Source: Gemmatimonadota bacterium (GTDB lineage: Bacteria; Gemmatimonadota; Gemmatimonadetes; Longimicrobiales; Gaopeijiaceae). From it: a stretch of 54,234 nt of DNA. Each line of letters begins with the position of its first letter. Within the stretch, counting starts at the first letter, position 1. Made by a program: the position numbers and the translations under genes. Positions 1 through 8,642 of this stretch are shown here, one piece after another. The notes beneath the pieces were generated by a model. That model was not told the DNA's origin. It searched no databases and saw only the letters and a program-made list of their open reading frames with translations. The DNA lies in the NCBI GenBank assembly GCA_028874905.1, contig JAPPGZ010000086.1, positions 1 to 54,234 of the forward strand, in the 5' to 3' direction.

Positions 1-1
1 G

Positions 2-163
2 CTGAGGCGGAAGTTCGCGTCCGACCTCATGGCTCTTCCGCTGAAGGTGCTCTGTGAGCTGGGCGGGTGGAAGGAGGCCCAGACGGTGCTGCGCTGCTAC
101 CAGCAGGCCGACGCCGGACAGCTCAGGAAGGCTTTGGAGCGCCGCCCGAGAGTTAGCGCCTGA
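2..163 (+). CDS. tyrosine recombinase/integrase, C-terminal fragment (5' end outside window)
   Basis: The frame opening at base 2 runs without a stop to TGA at 161-163 and gives about 53 residues beginning LRRKFASDL. The segment LKVLCELGGWKEAQTVLRCY matches the end of phage-type tyrosine recombinases: the Arg/Lys-rich start corresponds to the region after the HxxR motif, GGWK is the usual turn before the last helix, and the Tyr of RCYQQ is the expected nucleophile. Such enzymes catalyse site-specific integration or excision. The rest of the gene lies left of the window, so completeness cannot be judged. It ends 64 bp from the 3' end of a truncated hydrolase gene, which suggests a mobile-element boundary. 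Confidence 0.7.
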   Translation: MRRKFASDLMALPLKVLCELGGWKEAQTVLRCYQQADAGQLRKALERRPRVSA

Positions 164-193
164 CCAAAGTCGATTGGCGGGAGTCAAACAGCG

Positions 194-208
194 GGAACAC
201 GATGTTCC
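194..208. repeat. perfect inverted repeat between integrase and truncated hydrolase
   Basis: GGAACA-CGA-TGTTCC is a perfect 6-bp dyad with a 3-bp centre. It lies 31 bp after the integrase stop, inside a short sequence that is not part of either flanking coding region. It could be a recombinase or repressor site, or a short hairpin. The role is not shown. Confidence 0.4.
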
Positions 209-227
209 ATTCCCGTAAGGTAAATGT

Positions 228-827
228 TCACATCAGGTTGTGAGCCTGATCGCTTCCGTCGCCGTAGCAGAACCCGACGGCCCCGACTCGCCCGGTGGTC
301 GTCTCGTGGTCTCGCAGGAACCGGAACGCCGCCACCCAGTCTTCCATCATCACGTCCCTGTCGAGCTGCCGCTGCATCACCCGGCCCTCGTCGTCATTGC
401 CGGGATAGCCGCCCAGGGGGGTGAGCGCGTCCGGCCCCAGCGCCACGAAGCCCGCGGCGGCGAACCTGCGGACCACGTCTTCGATGTAGGGGTTCAAGCC
501 GCGATTCTCGTGGATGACGAGGACCGCGGGCTCGGGCTCCGTCGCGCCCGCGGGCACAGCCATGTAGCCGCGCATGGTCCCCGAGCCGTCGGGCGAGAGG
601 TAGGTGACGTACTCCTGCCGGATCCGGACGTCGTCGGTCGCCACTTGCCGCGCCCACGCGTAGTTGGGACGAAGTGCCTCGAGGACCGCCGCCGCGGCCG
701 CTCCGCCGCCCAGCACCTTGCCGGCCCCCTCAAGGAAATCCCGACGTTGAATGTGCCCGTGGACGTAGCCATCGAAGAGCGCCAGTACCTCCTGGGGGAA
801 ATCGCTCGCCTTCCTTCGTCTGGTCAT
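228..827 (-). pseudogene. dienelactone hydrolase family protein, 3'-truncated
   Basis: This 199-residue product starts with a Tat-like region (Arg28-Arg29-Asp-Phe-Leu followed by an Ala/Gly-rich hydrophobic stretch) and then an alpha/beta hydrolase of the dienelactone hydrolase family. The motifs VLVIHENRGLNPYIEDV and GAVGFCYG are clear, the second carrying the nucleophile (about Cys187). In full-length members roughly 90-100 further residues follow and supply the catalytic Asp and His. Here the frame ends 12 residues after the Cys in unrelated sequence. The product is therefore expected to be inactive. Its 3' end faces the integrase remnant at 2-163, so insertion or excision is the likely cause. 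It starts 35 bp downstream of the membrane-protein gene at 863-1951 and is probably co-transcribed with it. Confidence 0.75.
232..250. repeat. inverted repeat at the broken 3' end of the hydrolase gene
   Basis: ATCAGG-N7-CCTGAT forms perfect 6-bp arms exactly where the dienelactone hydrolase frame runs into unrelated sequence and stops. Together with the dyad at 194-208 it marks a candidate recombination junction (att-like) next to the integrase end. It could equally act as a weak terminator hairpin for the truncated gene. There is no T-tract. Confidence 0.35.
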
Positions 828-862
828 CGGTATCCTCCGCTAGTTGTTGGCGACCCCTTCGT

Positions 863-1951
863 TTATTCCCCGTCCTTGTCCTGCAGCAACAGCGAGATCT
901 GGTCAAGCTTCGGCCGGATGGACGACATCACCGCCGCGAACAGCACCAGCGCCCAGCCCGCCGAAAAGATCAGGTGGACGCCGACCAGAACCCGGGCAGC
1001 GACCGAAACCGGGGCCACGGTCGCATAGTCCTGACCGAGCGCCGTGAAGAACGCGAAGGACAGCCATTCGGTGATGCCCGAGCCGGCGTCGGCAAACGCG
1101 CCCGGGTGAAAGCGCTCCAGCGTCCCGTAAAATCCGGCGAACACACCGATGATCGTCATGTAGCCGAGCGCGAACCCCCCGATCGGAACCCACATGACGC
1201 GCAGGTAGTCGGCGAGTTGACCGTAGACGGCGAGCCGCGGTCGGAGCCATGTGGCGCCGGCGCGCCCCAGGAGGAACGCGACCACCGGTATCGCGACCAG
1301 TGAAAAGACCAGGGTCAGAACGACGTAGAGCGCGGCTGCGATGCCCGACAGCCCAACGTCTTCCCGTATCACATCGAACCCGAACAGGAGACCCATGAGC
1401 ACCGGGAGCGCCACCGCACCGAGGACCAGCGGCCGCGGAGGCCGGGGATCGCGCCATCCCTCGCGGCGGCTACACAGGAGGCCGACCAGCATCGCGCTCC
1501 ACAGCACGCCCAGCAGCGGGTACGCAGCGATCAGCAGCGTCAGCGAGAAGTTTCCGGCGACGAGCCCGGGGACCAGCCCCAGCGTCAGCAGGACGGCCAC
1601 GATGAACATCTCCCGGACCACCTCGCGATACCTGGTGAAGGACGATTTGCCTAGCCCGTCGATCAGGCCGAGCGCCAGAGGACCAAGGGGCGGGATGATA
1701 AGTCCCCAACCGGCTGCGAGCGCGCCGGTCAGCAGGGCGGCGGTGACCCCGACGATCAAGCCGATCAGGATGCCCGTCCACACACCGCCACGGGAACTTC
1801 CCCGGAGGCCGACGCCTGCTCCAACGGCCAACCCGCAGCCCGCCCCGAGCAGGACATCGGTGTGATTCCCGGTGATCGCATAGCCGAAGGTGACGACGAC
1901 GAGTGCCACGGGGACGGCGATGCGGAGCGCCTGCGAGATCGAGCGAGTCAC
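863..1951 (-). CDS. polytopic membrane protein with C-terminal channel-like pore segment
   Basis: The 362-residue product is almost entirely hydrophobic with about nine to ten predicted membrane segments, starting at residues 8-26. The C-terminal part (TEWLSFAFFTALGQDYATV, then a helix ending VLFAAVM) has the helix-pore-helix layout of two-TM potassium channels, where TTLGYGD would be the filter. Here the filter is replaced by TALGQDY, so potassium selectivity is doubtful. The GTG start at 1951 is chosen because GGAGGAGG lies 10 bases upstream, in a duplicated Shine-Dalgarno block. The function is unknown. The truncated hydrolase follows on the same strand. Confidence 0.7.
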   Translation of the reverse strand: MTRSISQALRIAVPVALVVVTFGYAITGNHTDVLLGAGCGLAVGAGVGLRGSSRGGVWTGILIGLIVGVTAALLTGALAAGWGLIIPPLGPLALGLIDGLGKSSFTRYREVVREMFIVAVLLTLGLVPGLVAGNFSLTLLIAAYPLLGVLWSAMLVGLLCSRREGWRDPRPPRPLVLGAVALPVLMGLLFGFDVIREDVGLSGIAAALYVVLTLVFSLVAIPVVAFLLGRAGATWLRPRLAVYGQLADYLRVMWVPIGGFALGYMTIIGVFAGFYGTLERFHPGAFADAGSGITEWLSFAFFTALGQDYATVAPVSVAARVLVGVHLIFSAGWALVLFAAVMSSIRPKLDQISLLLQDKDGE

Positions 1952-1954
1952 TCT

Positions 1955-1984
1955 TGAAGTACCTCCTCCTGAAGTACCTCCTGC
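1955..1984 (-). repeat. tandem duplication of a Shine-Dalgarno block
   Basis: Two adjacent 15-bp units, TGAAGTACCTCCTCC and TGAAGTACCTCCTGC on the plus strand, differ at one base. Read on the minus strand each carries GGAGG, so the gene starting at 1951 has two consecutive ribosome-binding sites, the nearer one well placed. A slippage duplication is the simplest origin. Confidence 0.75.
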
Positions 1985-2078
1985 CGTCAGATCGCTTGGT
2001 CAGGTGACAAACGGTATGGCGTCCATATGGCGAATTGGCGCAGGGCCGCGCAAGATTGCGGGAGCACCCGGACTCAAG

Positions 2079-2094
2079 TAGCATTAGAGTGCTA
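2079..2094. promoter_or_regulatory. candidate operator of the antitoxin-toxin operon
   Basis: TAGCA-N6-TGCTA is a perfect 5-bp-arm dyad ending 2 bp before the GGAGGT ribosome-binding site of the antitoxin gene. Antitoxins of the AbrB/MazE fold commonly repress their own operon by binding such dyads. The assignment rests on position and symmetry only. Confidence 0.4.
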
Positions 2095-2108
2095 TCCGGA
2101 GGTAACCA

Positions 2109-2336
2109 ATGGTTCGAAATGTCAAACTGCGGCGCATGGGTGGGTCTGTCGGGGCTACGCTGCCCAAGGAAATGGCGGAACGTCTTCACCTGGCGGCCGG
2201 CGACGAAGTGTTGGCCGTCGAGATGGCACACGGGATCCTCCTGAGCCCCTACGATCTCGATGTAGTGGAAGGGCTGGCGATAGCAGCCGAGGCTCAGAAA
2301 CGCTATCGGGGAGCACTTAGGGAACTGGCCAGGTGA
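2109..2336 (+). CDS. AbrB/MazE-type antitoxin
   Basis: A 75-residue protein. The N-terminal half (MVRNVKLRRMGGSVGATLPK, then LHLAAGDEVL) is the swapped-hairpin SpoVT/AbrB DNA-binding fold, with the typical GxxLP and L..GD.v elements. The C-terminal tail (residues about 50-75) is Ala/Arg-rich and helical, as expected for the toxin-binding end. The ATG is preceded by GGAGGT at 2097-2102. The stop overlaps the GTG of the Doc-like gene by four bases (GTGA), so the pair is translationally coupled. It should neutralise the downstream toxin and repress the operon. Confidence 0.85.
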   Translation: MVRNVKLRRMGGSVGATLPKEMAERLHLAAGDEVLAVEMAHGILLSPYDLDVVEGLAIAAEAQKRYRGALRELAR

Positions 2337-2737
2337 CGCGCCAGGAGGCGAGGTGGGTTCCCCGGCTGGTCATTGAGGCGGTCCATCTCGACCAGGTCCG
2401 CGAACATGGCGGTCTCATCGGCATGCGGGATGAGAATGCCATTGAGTCGGGTCTCGCGCGCGCCAGGCAAAGATGGACCCTTGCCCCGGACTCGGATCTG
2501 TCGCGTCTCGCCGCTGGCTATGTCTTCGGGATTTGCACCGGCCACCCGTTCCGCGACGGGAACAAGCGCATCTCGTTCCTGGCCGCCGTCATCTTCCTCG
2601 GCCTCAATGGCTTCGACCTTGTCGCACCTGATGAGGAAGTGGTGGAGAAGATGATGGCCATCGCATCCGGCAAGCTTGCTGAGGAAGCAATCGCCGACTG
2701 GATACGCTCGCGAATCGAGCCCCGCTCGGGCGTCTGA
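2333..2737 (+). CDS. doc: Doc-type Fic-fold toxin (death-on-curing family)
   Basis: A 134-residue protein with the Doc fold. The signature HPFRDGNKRISFLAAVIFL sits in the middle; the His and the NKR are the catalytic and phosphate-binding residues of Fic/Doc enzymes. Doc proteins carry NKR where AMP-transferring Fic proteins carry NGR, and Doc of phage P1 phosphorylates EF-Tu. The same activity is likely but not proven here. The motif centre (HPF...GN) is slightly closer to Fic than P1 Doc is. The N-terminal stretch HLDQVREHGGLIGMRDENAI is also typical of Doc. It starts with GTG overlapping the antitoxin stop. This is a type II addiction module, fitting the accessory character of the first 2.7 kb. 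Confidence 0.88.
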   Translation: MTRQEARWVPRLVIEAVHLDQVREHGGLIGMRDENAIESGLARARQRWTLAPDSDLSRLAAGYVFGICTGHPFRDGNKRISFLAAVIFLGLNGFDLVAPDEEVVEKMMAIASGKLAEEAIADWIRSRIEPRSGV

Positions 2738-2759
2738 CAGGGCCGCCGGCCCCGGCCAG

Positions 2760-3878
2760 CTATCCCAGAATCTCCTCGTACACCCGCAGGAAGTTGCCGC
2801 CCATGACCTGAGCGACCTCGCCGCCCGAGAAGCCCCGCTGCTCCAGCCGCTCCGCGATGATGTGCATCTTCTCCGGGCGGTCGAGTTCCTCGATGAAGGG
2901 CGGCCAGCGCACATCGACTTCCGGCTTGAAGTGGAACTGCTCGTGGAAGTCCCAGAACGCCTGCTCGGTGGGGAAGGAGACACGCCAGCCGCCGATGCTC
3001 GAGTCGGTGCCGATGCCGACGTAGTCGATTCCCACGAGGTCCGCGACATGTGCGATGTGGTCGATGAAGTCGTCCAGCGTGGAGCGAGGCTTCTTGCTTA
3101 CGAAGAAGTTGACGGTGGTGATGCCCATGACGCCGCCGTGCGCCGCCAGCGCCCTGATCTGCTCGTCGGTCTTGCAGCGGGGGTTGTCGCACAGGGCGCG
3201 GCAGTTGGCGTGGGTGAAGAGGACGGGCGCGCTGGAGACCTCGATCGCGTCCATCGTGCTGCGCATCCCGGTGTGCGAAACGTCGACGATCATCCCCAGT
3301 TCATTCATCTTCTCCACGACCTCGACGCCGAAGTCGCTGAGGCCGACGTCCACCCGCTCGGTACAACCCGCTCCCAGGGCGTTCAGCGAATTGTAGGTCA
3401 GCTGCATCTGCCGGATGCCGAGGTTGTAGAAGAACTCGACGTTGGCCAGGTCGCGCTGGAGGTGCGTCGCGTTCTGGAACCCGATCATGACCGCGATCCT
3501 GCCCGTCCGCTTCGCCTCGAGAATGTCGGCTACGCGCCGCACGTGGATCACGCGGTGCGGGTACCGGTTGAAGATGCCATGCCAGCTCGCGATGTCCTGC
3601 ACGGCCTGCTCATAACCGAAGGGCGGGTCGCCCGGAGCGCCCAGCGTCGTCTCGATCATGGTGAGGCCCGAGCGCTCGATCTCGTCGAAACCCTCCGGCC
3701 CGAACCGGAGTCCGCCCAAGGCGTCGATCCAGATGTCGTCCTGGCGAGTGGGGTCGGACTGGCGGGCCGTAGCCATCGATTCCGCAGCCTGCCCGATGAC
3801 GTGCTTGCTGGCCCCGAGGCCGACCGCGGTCCCGGCCATCCCGGCGCCCCGTACGAAACTCCGGCGTGAAACGGACAT
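2760..3878 (-). CDS. membrane dipeptidase (renal dipeptidase, peptidase family M19), exported
   Basis: A 372-residue protein with an N-terminal Tat-type signal (SRRSFVRGAGMAGTAVGLGA). The amidohydrolase-fold M19 motifs follow: GFQNATHLQRDLANVEFFY, MQLTYNSLNALGAG, the metal/active-site segments MIVDVSHTG and VLFTHANCRALCDNPR, and YVGIGTDSS near residue 290. M19 enzymes are zinc dipeptidases cleaving dipeptides and, in bacteria, often D-amino-acid-containing ones. A cell-envelope location follows from the signal. The ATG lies 3 bp after the purF stop, so it is probably the last gene of the purine operon, with no obvious metabolic tie to it. Confidence 0.88.
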   Translation of the reverse strand: MSVSRRSFVRGAGMAGTAVGLGASKHVIGQAAESMATARQSDPTRQDDIWIDALGGLRFGPEGFDEIERSGLTMIETTLGAPGDPPFGYEQAVQDIASWHGIFNRYPHRVIHVRRVADILEAKRTGRIAVMIGFQNATHLQRDLANVEFFYNLGIRQMQLTYNSLNALGAGCTERVDVGLSDFGVEVVEKMNELGMIVDVSHTGMRSTMDAIEVSSAPVLFTHANCRALCDNPRCKTDEQIRALAAHGGVMGITTVNFFVSKKPRSTLDDFIDHIAHVADLVGIDYVGIGTDSSIGGWRVSFPTEQAFWDFHEQFHFKPEVDVRWPPFIEELDRPEKMHIIAERLEQRGFSGGEVAQVMGGNFLRVYEEILG

Positions 3879-3881
3879 GAT

Positions 3882-5336
3882 TTACGGTGCTCCAGCCTGG
3901 AATGCCAGATCGAATTGTCTGGCATTCTCGATCTTCTCTTCCAGATCCACCAGCGGAGCCGAGTACTCGCCCGAGAAACACGCTGCGCAGAACGGGCCGC
4001 CCTCGTTGACTGCGTCGACCAGCCCGTCCAGGGACAGATAGCCGAGCGAGTCCACCCCCAGGTCGGCGGCGATCTCGTCCACGGACATCCGGGCACCCAT
4101 GAGTTCCTCCTTCGACGGCATGTCGATCCCGTAGTAGCACGGGTGCCGCACGGGCGGGCTGGCCACCCGGAAGTGCACTTCGGCCGCTCCCGCGCCGCGG
4201 ATGAACTTGACCAGGCTGGTGGATGTCGTCCCCCGCACGATCGAGTCGTCCACGACAACCACGCGCTGGCCCTCGAGAACCTGACGCACGGGGTTGTACT
4301 TGACCCGTGCCCCGAAGTCGCGGTCGGCCTGTGACGGGCGGATGAAGGTGCGGCCCACGTAGTGGTTGCGGAGCAGCCCCAGTTCGTAGGGGATCCCGCT
4401 CTGCTCGCTGTAGCCGAGCGCGGCCGAGTTGGCGCTGTCCGGGACCGCGATCACGCAGTCGCCTTCCACCGGATGCTCGCGGGCCAGCTGGCGTCCGAAG
4501 GACCGCCGAGCCCGGTCGACGCTCATGCCCCACAGGTTCGAGTCGGGGCGCGCGAAGTACACCAGTTCGAAGATGCACGGGGCGGGGGTCTGGGGGTGCA
4601 TTCCCGGCAGGCTCTCTGCCTTGCCGTGCCGGAAGCGCACCAATTCGCCCGGTTCGATGTCGCGCACGAAGCTGGCGCCCATGATGTCGAGCGCACAGGT
4701 CTCGCTCGCGACCACGTGTCCACCATCCAGCTCGCCGAGCACCAGGGGCCGGAATCCGCGCGGGTCGCGCACCGCGTACATGGTGTCGCCCACCGTCAGG
4801 ATCAGGGAATACGCGCCCTCCAGGAAGCTCAGCGCGTCGCGCAGCTGGGCCTCTACCGTGCGGTGCCGCGAGCGCGCGACCAGGTGCACGATGATCTCCG
4901 AGTCGGACGAACTCTGGAAGATCGCGCCCTCCTCCACGAGCTGGTGCTTCATCCCGCGCGCGTTGGTCAGGTTGCCGTTGTGCACGATCGCCAGGTCGCC
5001 CTCGGCATATCGCACCACGATCGGCTGGGCGTTGACGCGCTGTCCGCCCCCCGCGGTCGAGTACCGCACGTGCCCCAGCGAGGTCCGTCCCGGCAGTGAC
5101 GCGATCCGTTCGGCGTCGAACACGTCCGACACCAGGCCGAGCTCCTTGTAGAGCTTGGTGCGCGTTCCGTTGGCGGCGCAGATGCCCGCCGCTTCCTGCC
5201 CACGGTGCTGCAGCGCGTACAGCCCGAGGAAAGCCAGTTCCGACGCGTTTTCCACGTTGCTGATGCCGATGATCCCGCACTCCTCGCGGGGCCGGTCGTC
5301 GAGCAGCGGCAGGTGGATGTCGGTCGGGCGGCTCAT
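3882..5336 (-). CDS. purF: amidophosphoribosyltransferase (glutamine PRPP amidotransferase)
   Basis: First committed step of purine synthesis: PRPP + glutamine to phosphoribosylamine. The 484-residue protein starts [12 protein letters not shown], and Cys20 in EECGIIG becomes the N-terminal nucleophile after removal of a 19-residue propeptide. The Ntn glutaminase domain is followed by the phosphoribosyltransferase domain with the PRPP loop VVVVDDSIVRGTTS. Cys residues in APCIF, RHPCYYG and FCAACFSG match the four ligands of the [4Fe-4S] cluster in the Bacillus-type enzyme. The ATG at 5336 overlaps the purL stop by one base (TAATG). A longer frame upstream to 5528 overlaps purL and is rejected. 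Confidence 0.96.
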   Translation of the reverse strand: MSRPTDIHLPLLDDRPREECGIIGISNVENASELAFLGLYALQHRGQEAAGICAANGTRTKLYKELGLVSDVFDAERIASLPGRTSLGHVRYSTAGGGQRVNAQPIVVRYAEGDLAIVHNGNLTNARGMKHQLVEEGAIFQSSSDSEIIVHLVARSRHRTVEAQLRDALSFLEGAYSLILTVGDTMYAVRDPRGFRPLVLGELDGGHVVASETCALDIMGASFVRDIEPGELVRFRHGKAESLPGMHPQTPAPCIFELVYFARPDSNLWGMSVDRARRSFGRQLAREHPVEGDCVIAVPDSANSAALGYSEQSGIPYELGLLRNHYVGRTFIRPSQADRDFGARVKYNPVRQVLEGQRVVVVDDSIVRGTTSTSLVKFIRGAGAAEVHFRVASPPVRHPCYYGIDMPSKEELMGARMSVDEIAADLGVDSLGYLSLDGLVDAVNEGGPFCAACFSGEYSAPLVDLEEKIENARQFDLAFQAGAP

Positions 5337-7612
5337 TATTCGCTCATGATGCCGGGGATCGTGCCGAAATAGTGGTCGTTCAGGACGTCGAGGGCCAGTG
5401 TGAGCGTTGAGGAGTGAGTCGCGATCTCGAGCGCGGCGTCTTCGCCCGTCACCGTGCCGATGCGCGTGCAGGGCACTCCGTAGTCCGCAGCCAGCTGCCG
5501 CACGCGATCCTCTTCTTCCGGCGCGCAACTGACCACCACCCGGCCGTGGTCTTCGCCGAAAAGCAGCGCGGTGTCTGGCAGGTCGTCGTCCAAACGCACC
5601 GCCGCGCCGACGCCATCGCCCTTCCGCGGGCGCCCCAGGCAGCTCTCAACCAACGTGGCTGCCAGCCCGCCGCTCGCCACGTCGTGGGCCGACTTGAGGA
5701 CCTTCCGTCCCGTCATGGCCAGCAGACACCGTTGCAGCGCGCGCTCGGCTGCAAGGTCGACGCCGGGCGGCTCGCCCGCGACGAGGCCGTCGTGCACCGC
5801 GTACAGATACTCAGAGCCGCCCAGTTCGCCCCTGTTGGTCCCCAGCAGGAGGATCGCGTCGCGCGCGTCCCGGAACGAGTGCCGCACGATCGTGTCCAGA
5901 TCCTCGATCACGCCGATCATGCCGATGACCGGGGTGGGGTAGACCGCCTCGCCGTCGGTCTCGTTGTAGAAGGAGACGTTGCCGCCGGTGACCGGGGTCT
6001 CGAAATGAGAGCAGGCGTCGCGCATCCCCAGAACCGCCTCACGGAACTGGTGGCGGATGTGGGGCTTGAGCGGACTGCCGAAGTTGAGGCAGTTAGTGAT
6101 CGCCATCGGCGCCGCGCCGGTGCAGGTCACATTGCGCGCGGCCTCGGCTACCGCGCCCATCGCACCGGAGCGGGGGTTCAGGTAGGTGTGGCGACCGTTG
6201 CAGTCCGTCGACGCTGCCACCCCGCGGTTCGTTCCGGGAACGCGGATGACGCCCGCGTCGCCTCCGGGCCGCTCGATCGAGTTGGCGCGCACCGTCGTGT
6301 CGTACTGCTCGTACACCCACTGCTTCGACGCCACGTTCGGAGAGCCCACGACGGCTAGAAACGCGCTCTCGAGGCCGTTTGGAGGCGAAATATAATGCGA
6401 AACATCCATTTCACGCACATCCCGCACCTCTTCCGCCTCCTCGCCGGGTCGTTCGTAGGTGGGACAGCCCTCGGTGAGGGGCAGGGCGGGAATGTCCGCG
6501 ACGGGCACGCCGTCCTGAAGCACCCGGAAGGTCCCGCTCGCGGTGACCGTCCCGATCGTCGCCGCCTCGAGTTCCCACTTCTCCAGGATCTCGCGCACGG
6601 CGTCCTCCCGCCCCGCCGCGGCCACGACCAGCATGCGCTCCTGCGACTCCGACAGAAGGATCTCGTACGGCGTCATCCCCTCCTCGCGGACCGGGACGCG
6701 CGCCACATCCATCTCGACGCCCGTCCCCGAACGCCCCGCCATCTCGGCGCCGCTCGACGTCAGGCCCGCCGCGCCCATGTCCTGGATCCCCACGATGTGC
6801 CCGCTCGCGATCAGCTCCAGCGAGGCCTCAAGCAGCAGTTTTTCGGTGAACGGGTCGCCCACCTGCACCTGCGGCCGGCTGGCCTCGTCGTCTCCCTCCG
6901 ACAGCTCTTCCGAAGCGAACGTCGCGCCGTGGATCCCATCGCGGCCGGTGCGCGCCCCCACCGCCATGAGCGTGTTGCCGACGCCCTCGGCGGTGCCCCG
7001 GATCAGGTCCTCCTTGCGCATCAGCCCGAGGCACATGGCGTTGACGATCGGGTTGTCCTCGTAGCCGCGGTCGAAGTAGACCTCGCCTCCTGTCGACGGA
7101 ATGCCGACGCAGTTGCCGTAGTCGCCGATCCCCTTGACCACGCCCGAAAACAGGTAGCGCACGCGGGGGCGGTCCAGGTCGCCGAAGTGCAGCGAGTTCA
7201 GGGTGGCCACGGGCCGCGCGCCCATGGTGAAAACGTCCCGCAGGATGCCGCCGATGCCGGTGGCGGCGCCCTGGTAGGGCTCGACGGCCGAAGGGTGGTT
7301 GTGCGACTCGATCTTGAACGCAAGCGCGTACCCGGCCCCCACGTCGATGACGCCGGCGTTCTCGCCCGGGCCCTGGATGACCCACGGAGCACGTGTCGGC
7401 AGCAGACGCAGCAGACGCTTCGAGTTCTTGTAGCCGCAGTGTTCGGACCACATCGCCGAGAACACGCCCAGTTCGGCGAAAGTGGGCTCGCGCCCCATGA
7501 TCCGCAGGATCTGCTCGTATTCCTCGGGGGACAGGCCGTGGTCGTCGACCAGTTCCGGGGTGATCGGGGGATCGCCGGGACGGGGCCGGGGGGCTTCAGC
7601 GGTCGCGATCAT
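5336..7612 (-). CDS. purL: phosphoribosylformylglycinamidine synthase subunit PurL (small type)
   Basis: ATP-dependent synthase subunit converting FGAR to FGAM with ammonia delivered by PurQ. It has 758 residues, the length of the small PurL that works with separate PurS and PurQ, not the 1300-residue fused enzyme. Motifs seen include [14 protein letters not shown] at the N terminus, [11 protein letters not shown], the nucleotide/metal segment [16 protein letters not shown] and [11 protein letters not shown]. The ATG at 7612 overlaps the purQ stop by four bases. The open frame continues to 8236, but that part is antisense-like sequence inside purQ and is rejected. Confidence 0.96.
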   Translation of the reverse strand: MIATAEAPRPRPGDPPITPELVDDHGLSPEEYEQILRIMGREPTFAELGVFSAMWSEHCGYKNSKRLLRLLPTRAPWVIQGPGENAGVIDVGAGYALAFKIESHNHPSAVEPYQGAATGIGGILRDVFTMGARPVATLNSLHFGDLDRPRVRYLFSGVVKGIGDYGNCVGIPSTGGEVYFDRGYEDNPIVNAMCLGLMRKEDLIRGTAEGVGNTLMAVGARTGRDGIHGATFASEELSEGDDEASRPQVQVGDPFTEKLLLEASLELIASGHIVGIQDMGAAGLTSSGAEMAGRSGTGVEMDVARVPVREEGMTPYEILLSESQERMLVVAAAGREDAVREILEKWELEAATIGTVTASGTFRVLQDGVPVADIPALPLTEGCPTYERPGEEAEEVRDVREMDVSHYISPPNGLESAFLAVVGSPNVASKQWVYEQYDTTVRANSIERPGGDAGVIRVPGTNRGVAASTDCNGRHTYLNPRSGAMGAVAEAARNVTCTGAAPMAITNCLNFGSPLKPHIRHQFREAVLGMRDACSHFETPVTGGNVSFYNETDGEAVYPTPVIGMIGVIEDLDTIVRHSFRDARDAILLLGTNRGELGGSEYLYAVHDGLVAGEPPGVDLAAERALQRCLLAMTGRKVLKSAHDVASGGLAATLVESCLGRPRKGDGVGAAVRLDDDLPDTALLFGEDHGRVVVSCAPEEEDRVRQLAADYGVPCTRIGTVTGEDAALEIATHSSTLTLALDVLNDHYFGTIPGIMSE

Positions 7613-8328
7613 GCCACCTCCCGCGTGCTGCCGGCGCCGACCGCCACATCCACCCCAACCAGCGAGCGGAAGAGCGGCAGGCCGTCCACCGAACCCAGCG
7701 CGGCTTCGAAGGCCCGGTCCGGGTGGGGCATCATGCCGAGGATGTTGCCCCGCACGTTGACGATGCCCGCAATGTTGTTCAGCGAGCCGTTGGGATTGGC
7801 TTCGCCCGTCACTTCGCCGCGGGCGTTTGAGTAGCGGAACACGACGCGGCGGTCCGCCTCGAGGCCCGCCAGTGTCTCGGGGTCCGCGTAGTAGTTGCCG
7901 TCGGCGTGAGACAGCGGCATGCGGAGGATCTGTCCCCGCCGGTAGTCGGCGGTGAACGGGGTGCCGGTCCGCTCGACCCGCAGGTGGCAATCGTGCGACT
8001 GAAAGCGCAGCGACCGGTTGCGGAGCAGCGCTCCCGGCAGCATCCCGGCCTCGCAGAGCACCTGGAAGCCGTTGCAGATCCCGACGACCAGACCCCCTTC
8101 GCGCCCGAAAGCGATGACGGCGTCCATGATCGGGCTGAAGCGTGCGATCGCGCCCGGCCGCAGATAGTCCCCGTGCGCGAAGCCGCCGGGCACGATGACC
8201 GCGTCCGCGTCGCCGAGCGAAGTCTCGCGGTGCCAAACGTAGCTGGGTGATCCGCCCGCCACTTCGACCGACCGGAAGCAGTCCTGGTCGCAGTTGGACC
8301 CCGGAAAGGTGATGACGGCGACCCTCAT
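7609..8328 (-). CDS. purQ: phosphoribosylformylglycinamidine synthase glutaminase subunit PurQ
   Basis: A 239-residue class I glutamine amidotransferase. It starts [17 protein letters not shown], has [17 protein letters not shown], the nucleophile elbow GICNGFQVL (catalytic Cys) and the His-containing end [14 protein letters not shown]. It supplies ammonia to PurL with PurS as bridge. It overlaps purS upstream and purL downstream by four bases each, so the three subunits are translationally coupled in the order S-Q-L. Confidence 0.96.
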   Translation of the reverse strand: MRVAVITFPGSNCDQDCFRSVEVAGGSPSYVWHRETSLGDADAVIVPGGFAHGDYLRPGAIARFSPIMDAVIAFGREGGLVVGICNGFQVLCEAGMLPGALLRNRSLRFQSHDCHLRVERTGTPFTADYRRGQILRMPLSHADGNYYADPETLAGLEADRRVVFRYSNARGEVTGEANPNGSLNNIAGIVNVRGNILGMMPHPDRAFEAALGSVDGLPLFRSLVGVDVAVGAGSTREVA

Positions 8329-8642
8329 CGGAGGCCTCCCGCGGCTGCGGCCGTCGGCGAATCAGTGCCCGCCCCAGCGGTCTTGGTGCCCGCGGCGGCC
8401 GCCGTAACCCGGAAATCCTCGGTCACGGGGTTGGCGAGGAGCTTTCGGCATGCTTCCTCCACCCGCTCCGTGGCCTCGGCCGGTGATCCGGCGGCCACCT
8501 CCAGGTAGATCGCCTTGCCGACGCGAACGTCTTCGATCGTCTCGTAGCCGAGCGAGGCCAGCGCGTGATGGATCGCCTTGCCCTGCGGGTCCAGGAGGCC
8601 GGGCCTGGGGGTGACCAGGACTTCCACTGTGAATCGGCTCAA
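8325..8642 (-). CDS. purS: phosphoribosylformylglycinamidine synthase subunit PurS
   Basis: Small bridging subunit of the FGAM synthase complex. The core [20 protein letters not shown] and [18 protein letters not shown] is typical of PurS. I place the start at the TTG at 8642: it overlaps the pssA stop as TTGA, the same four-base coupling used elsewhere in this operon, and GAAGGAG lies just upstream inside pssA. This gives 105 residues, and an in-frame ATG at 8660 would add six. After residue about 77 there is an unusual Ala/Gly/Thr-rich tail ([20 protein letters not shown]) beyond the usual end of about 80-85 residues. It is probably a disordered extension. Confidence 0.9.
   Translation of the reverse strand: MSRFTVEVLVTPRPGLLDPQGKAIHHALASLGYETIEDVRVGKAIYLEVAAGSPAEATERVEEACRKLLANPVTEDFRVTAAAAGTKTAGAGTDSPTAAAAGGLR

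Noticed and set aside
5336..8236. 966-codon version of purL
   Set aside because: The first 208 codons read out of frame through purQ. The normal PurL N terminus starts at ATG 7612, which also overlaps the purQ stop by four bases.
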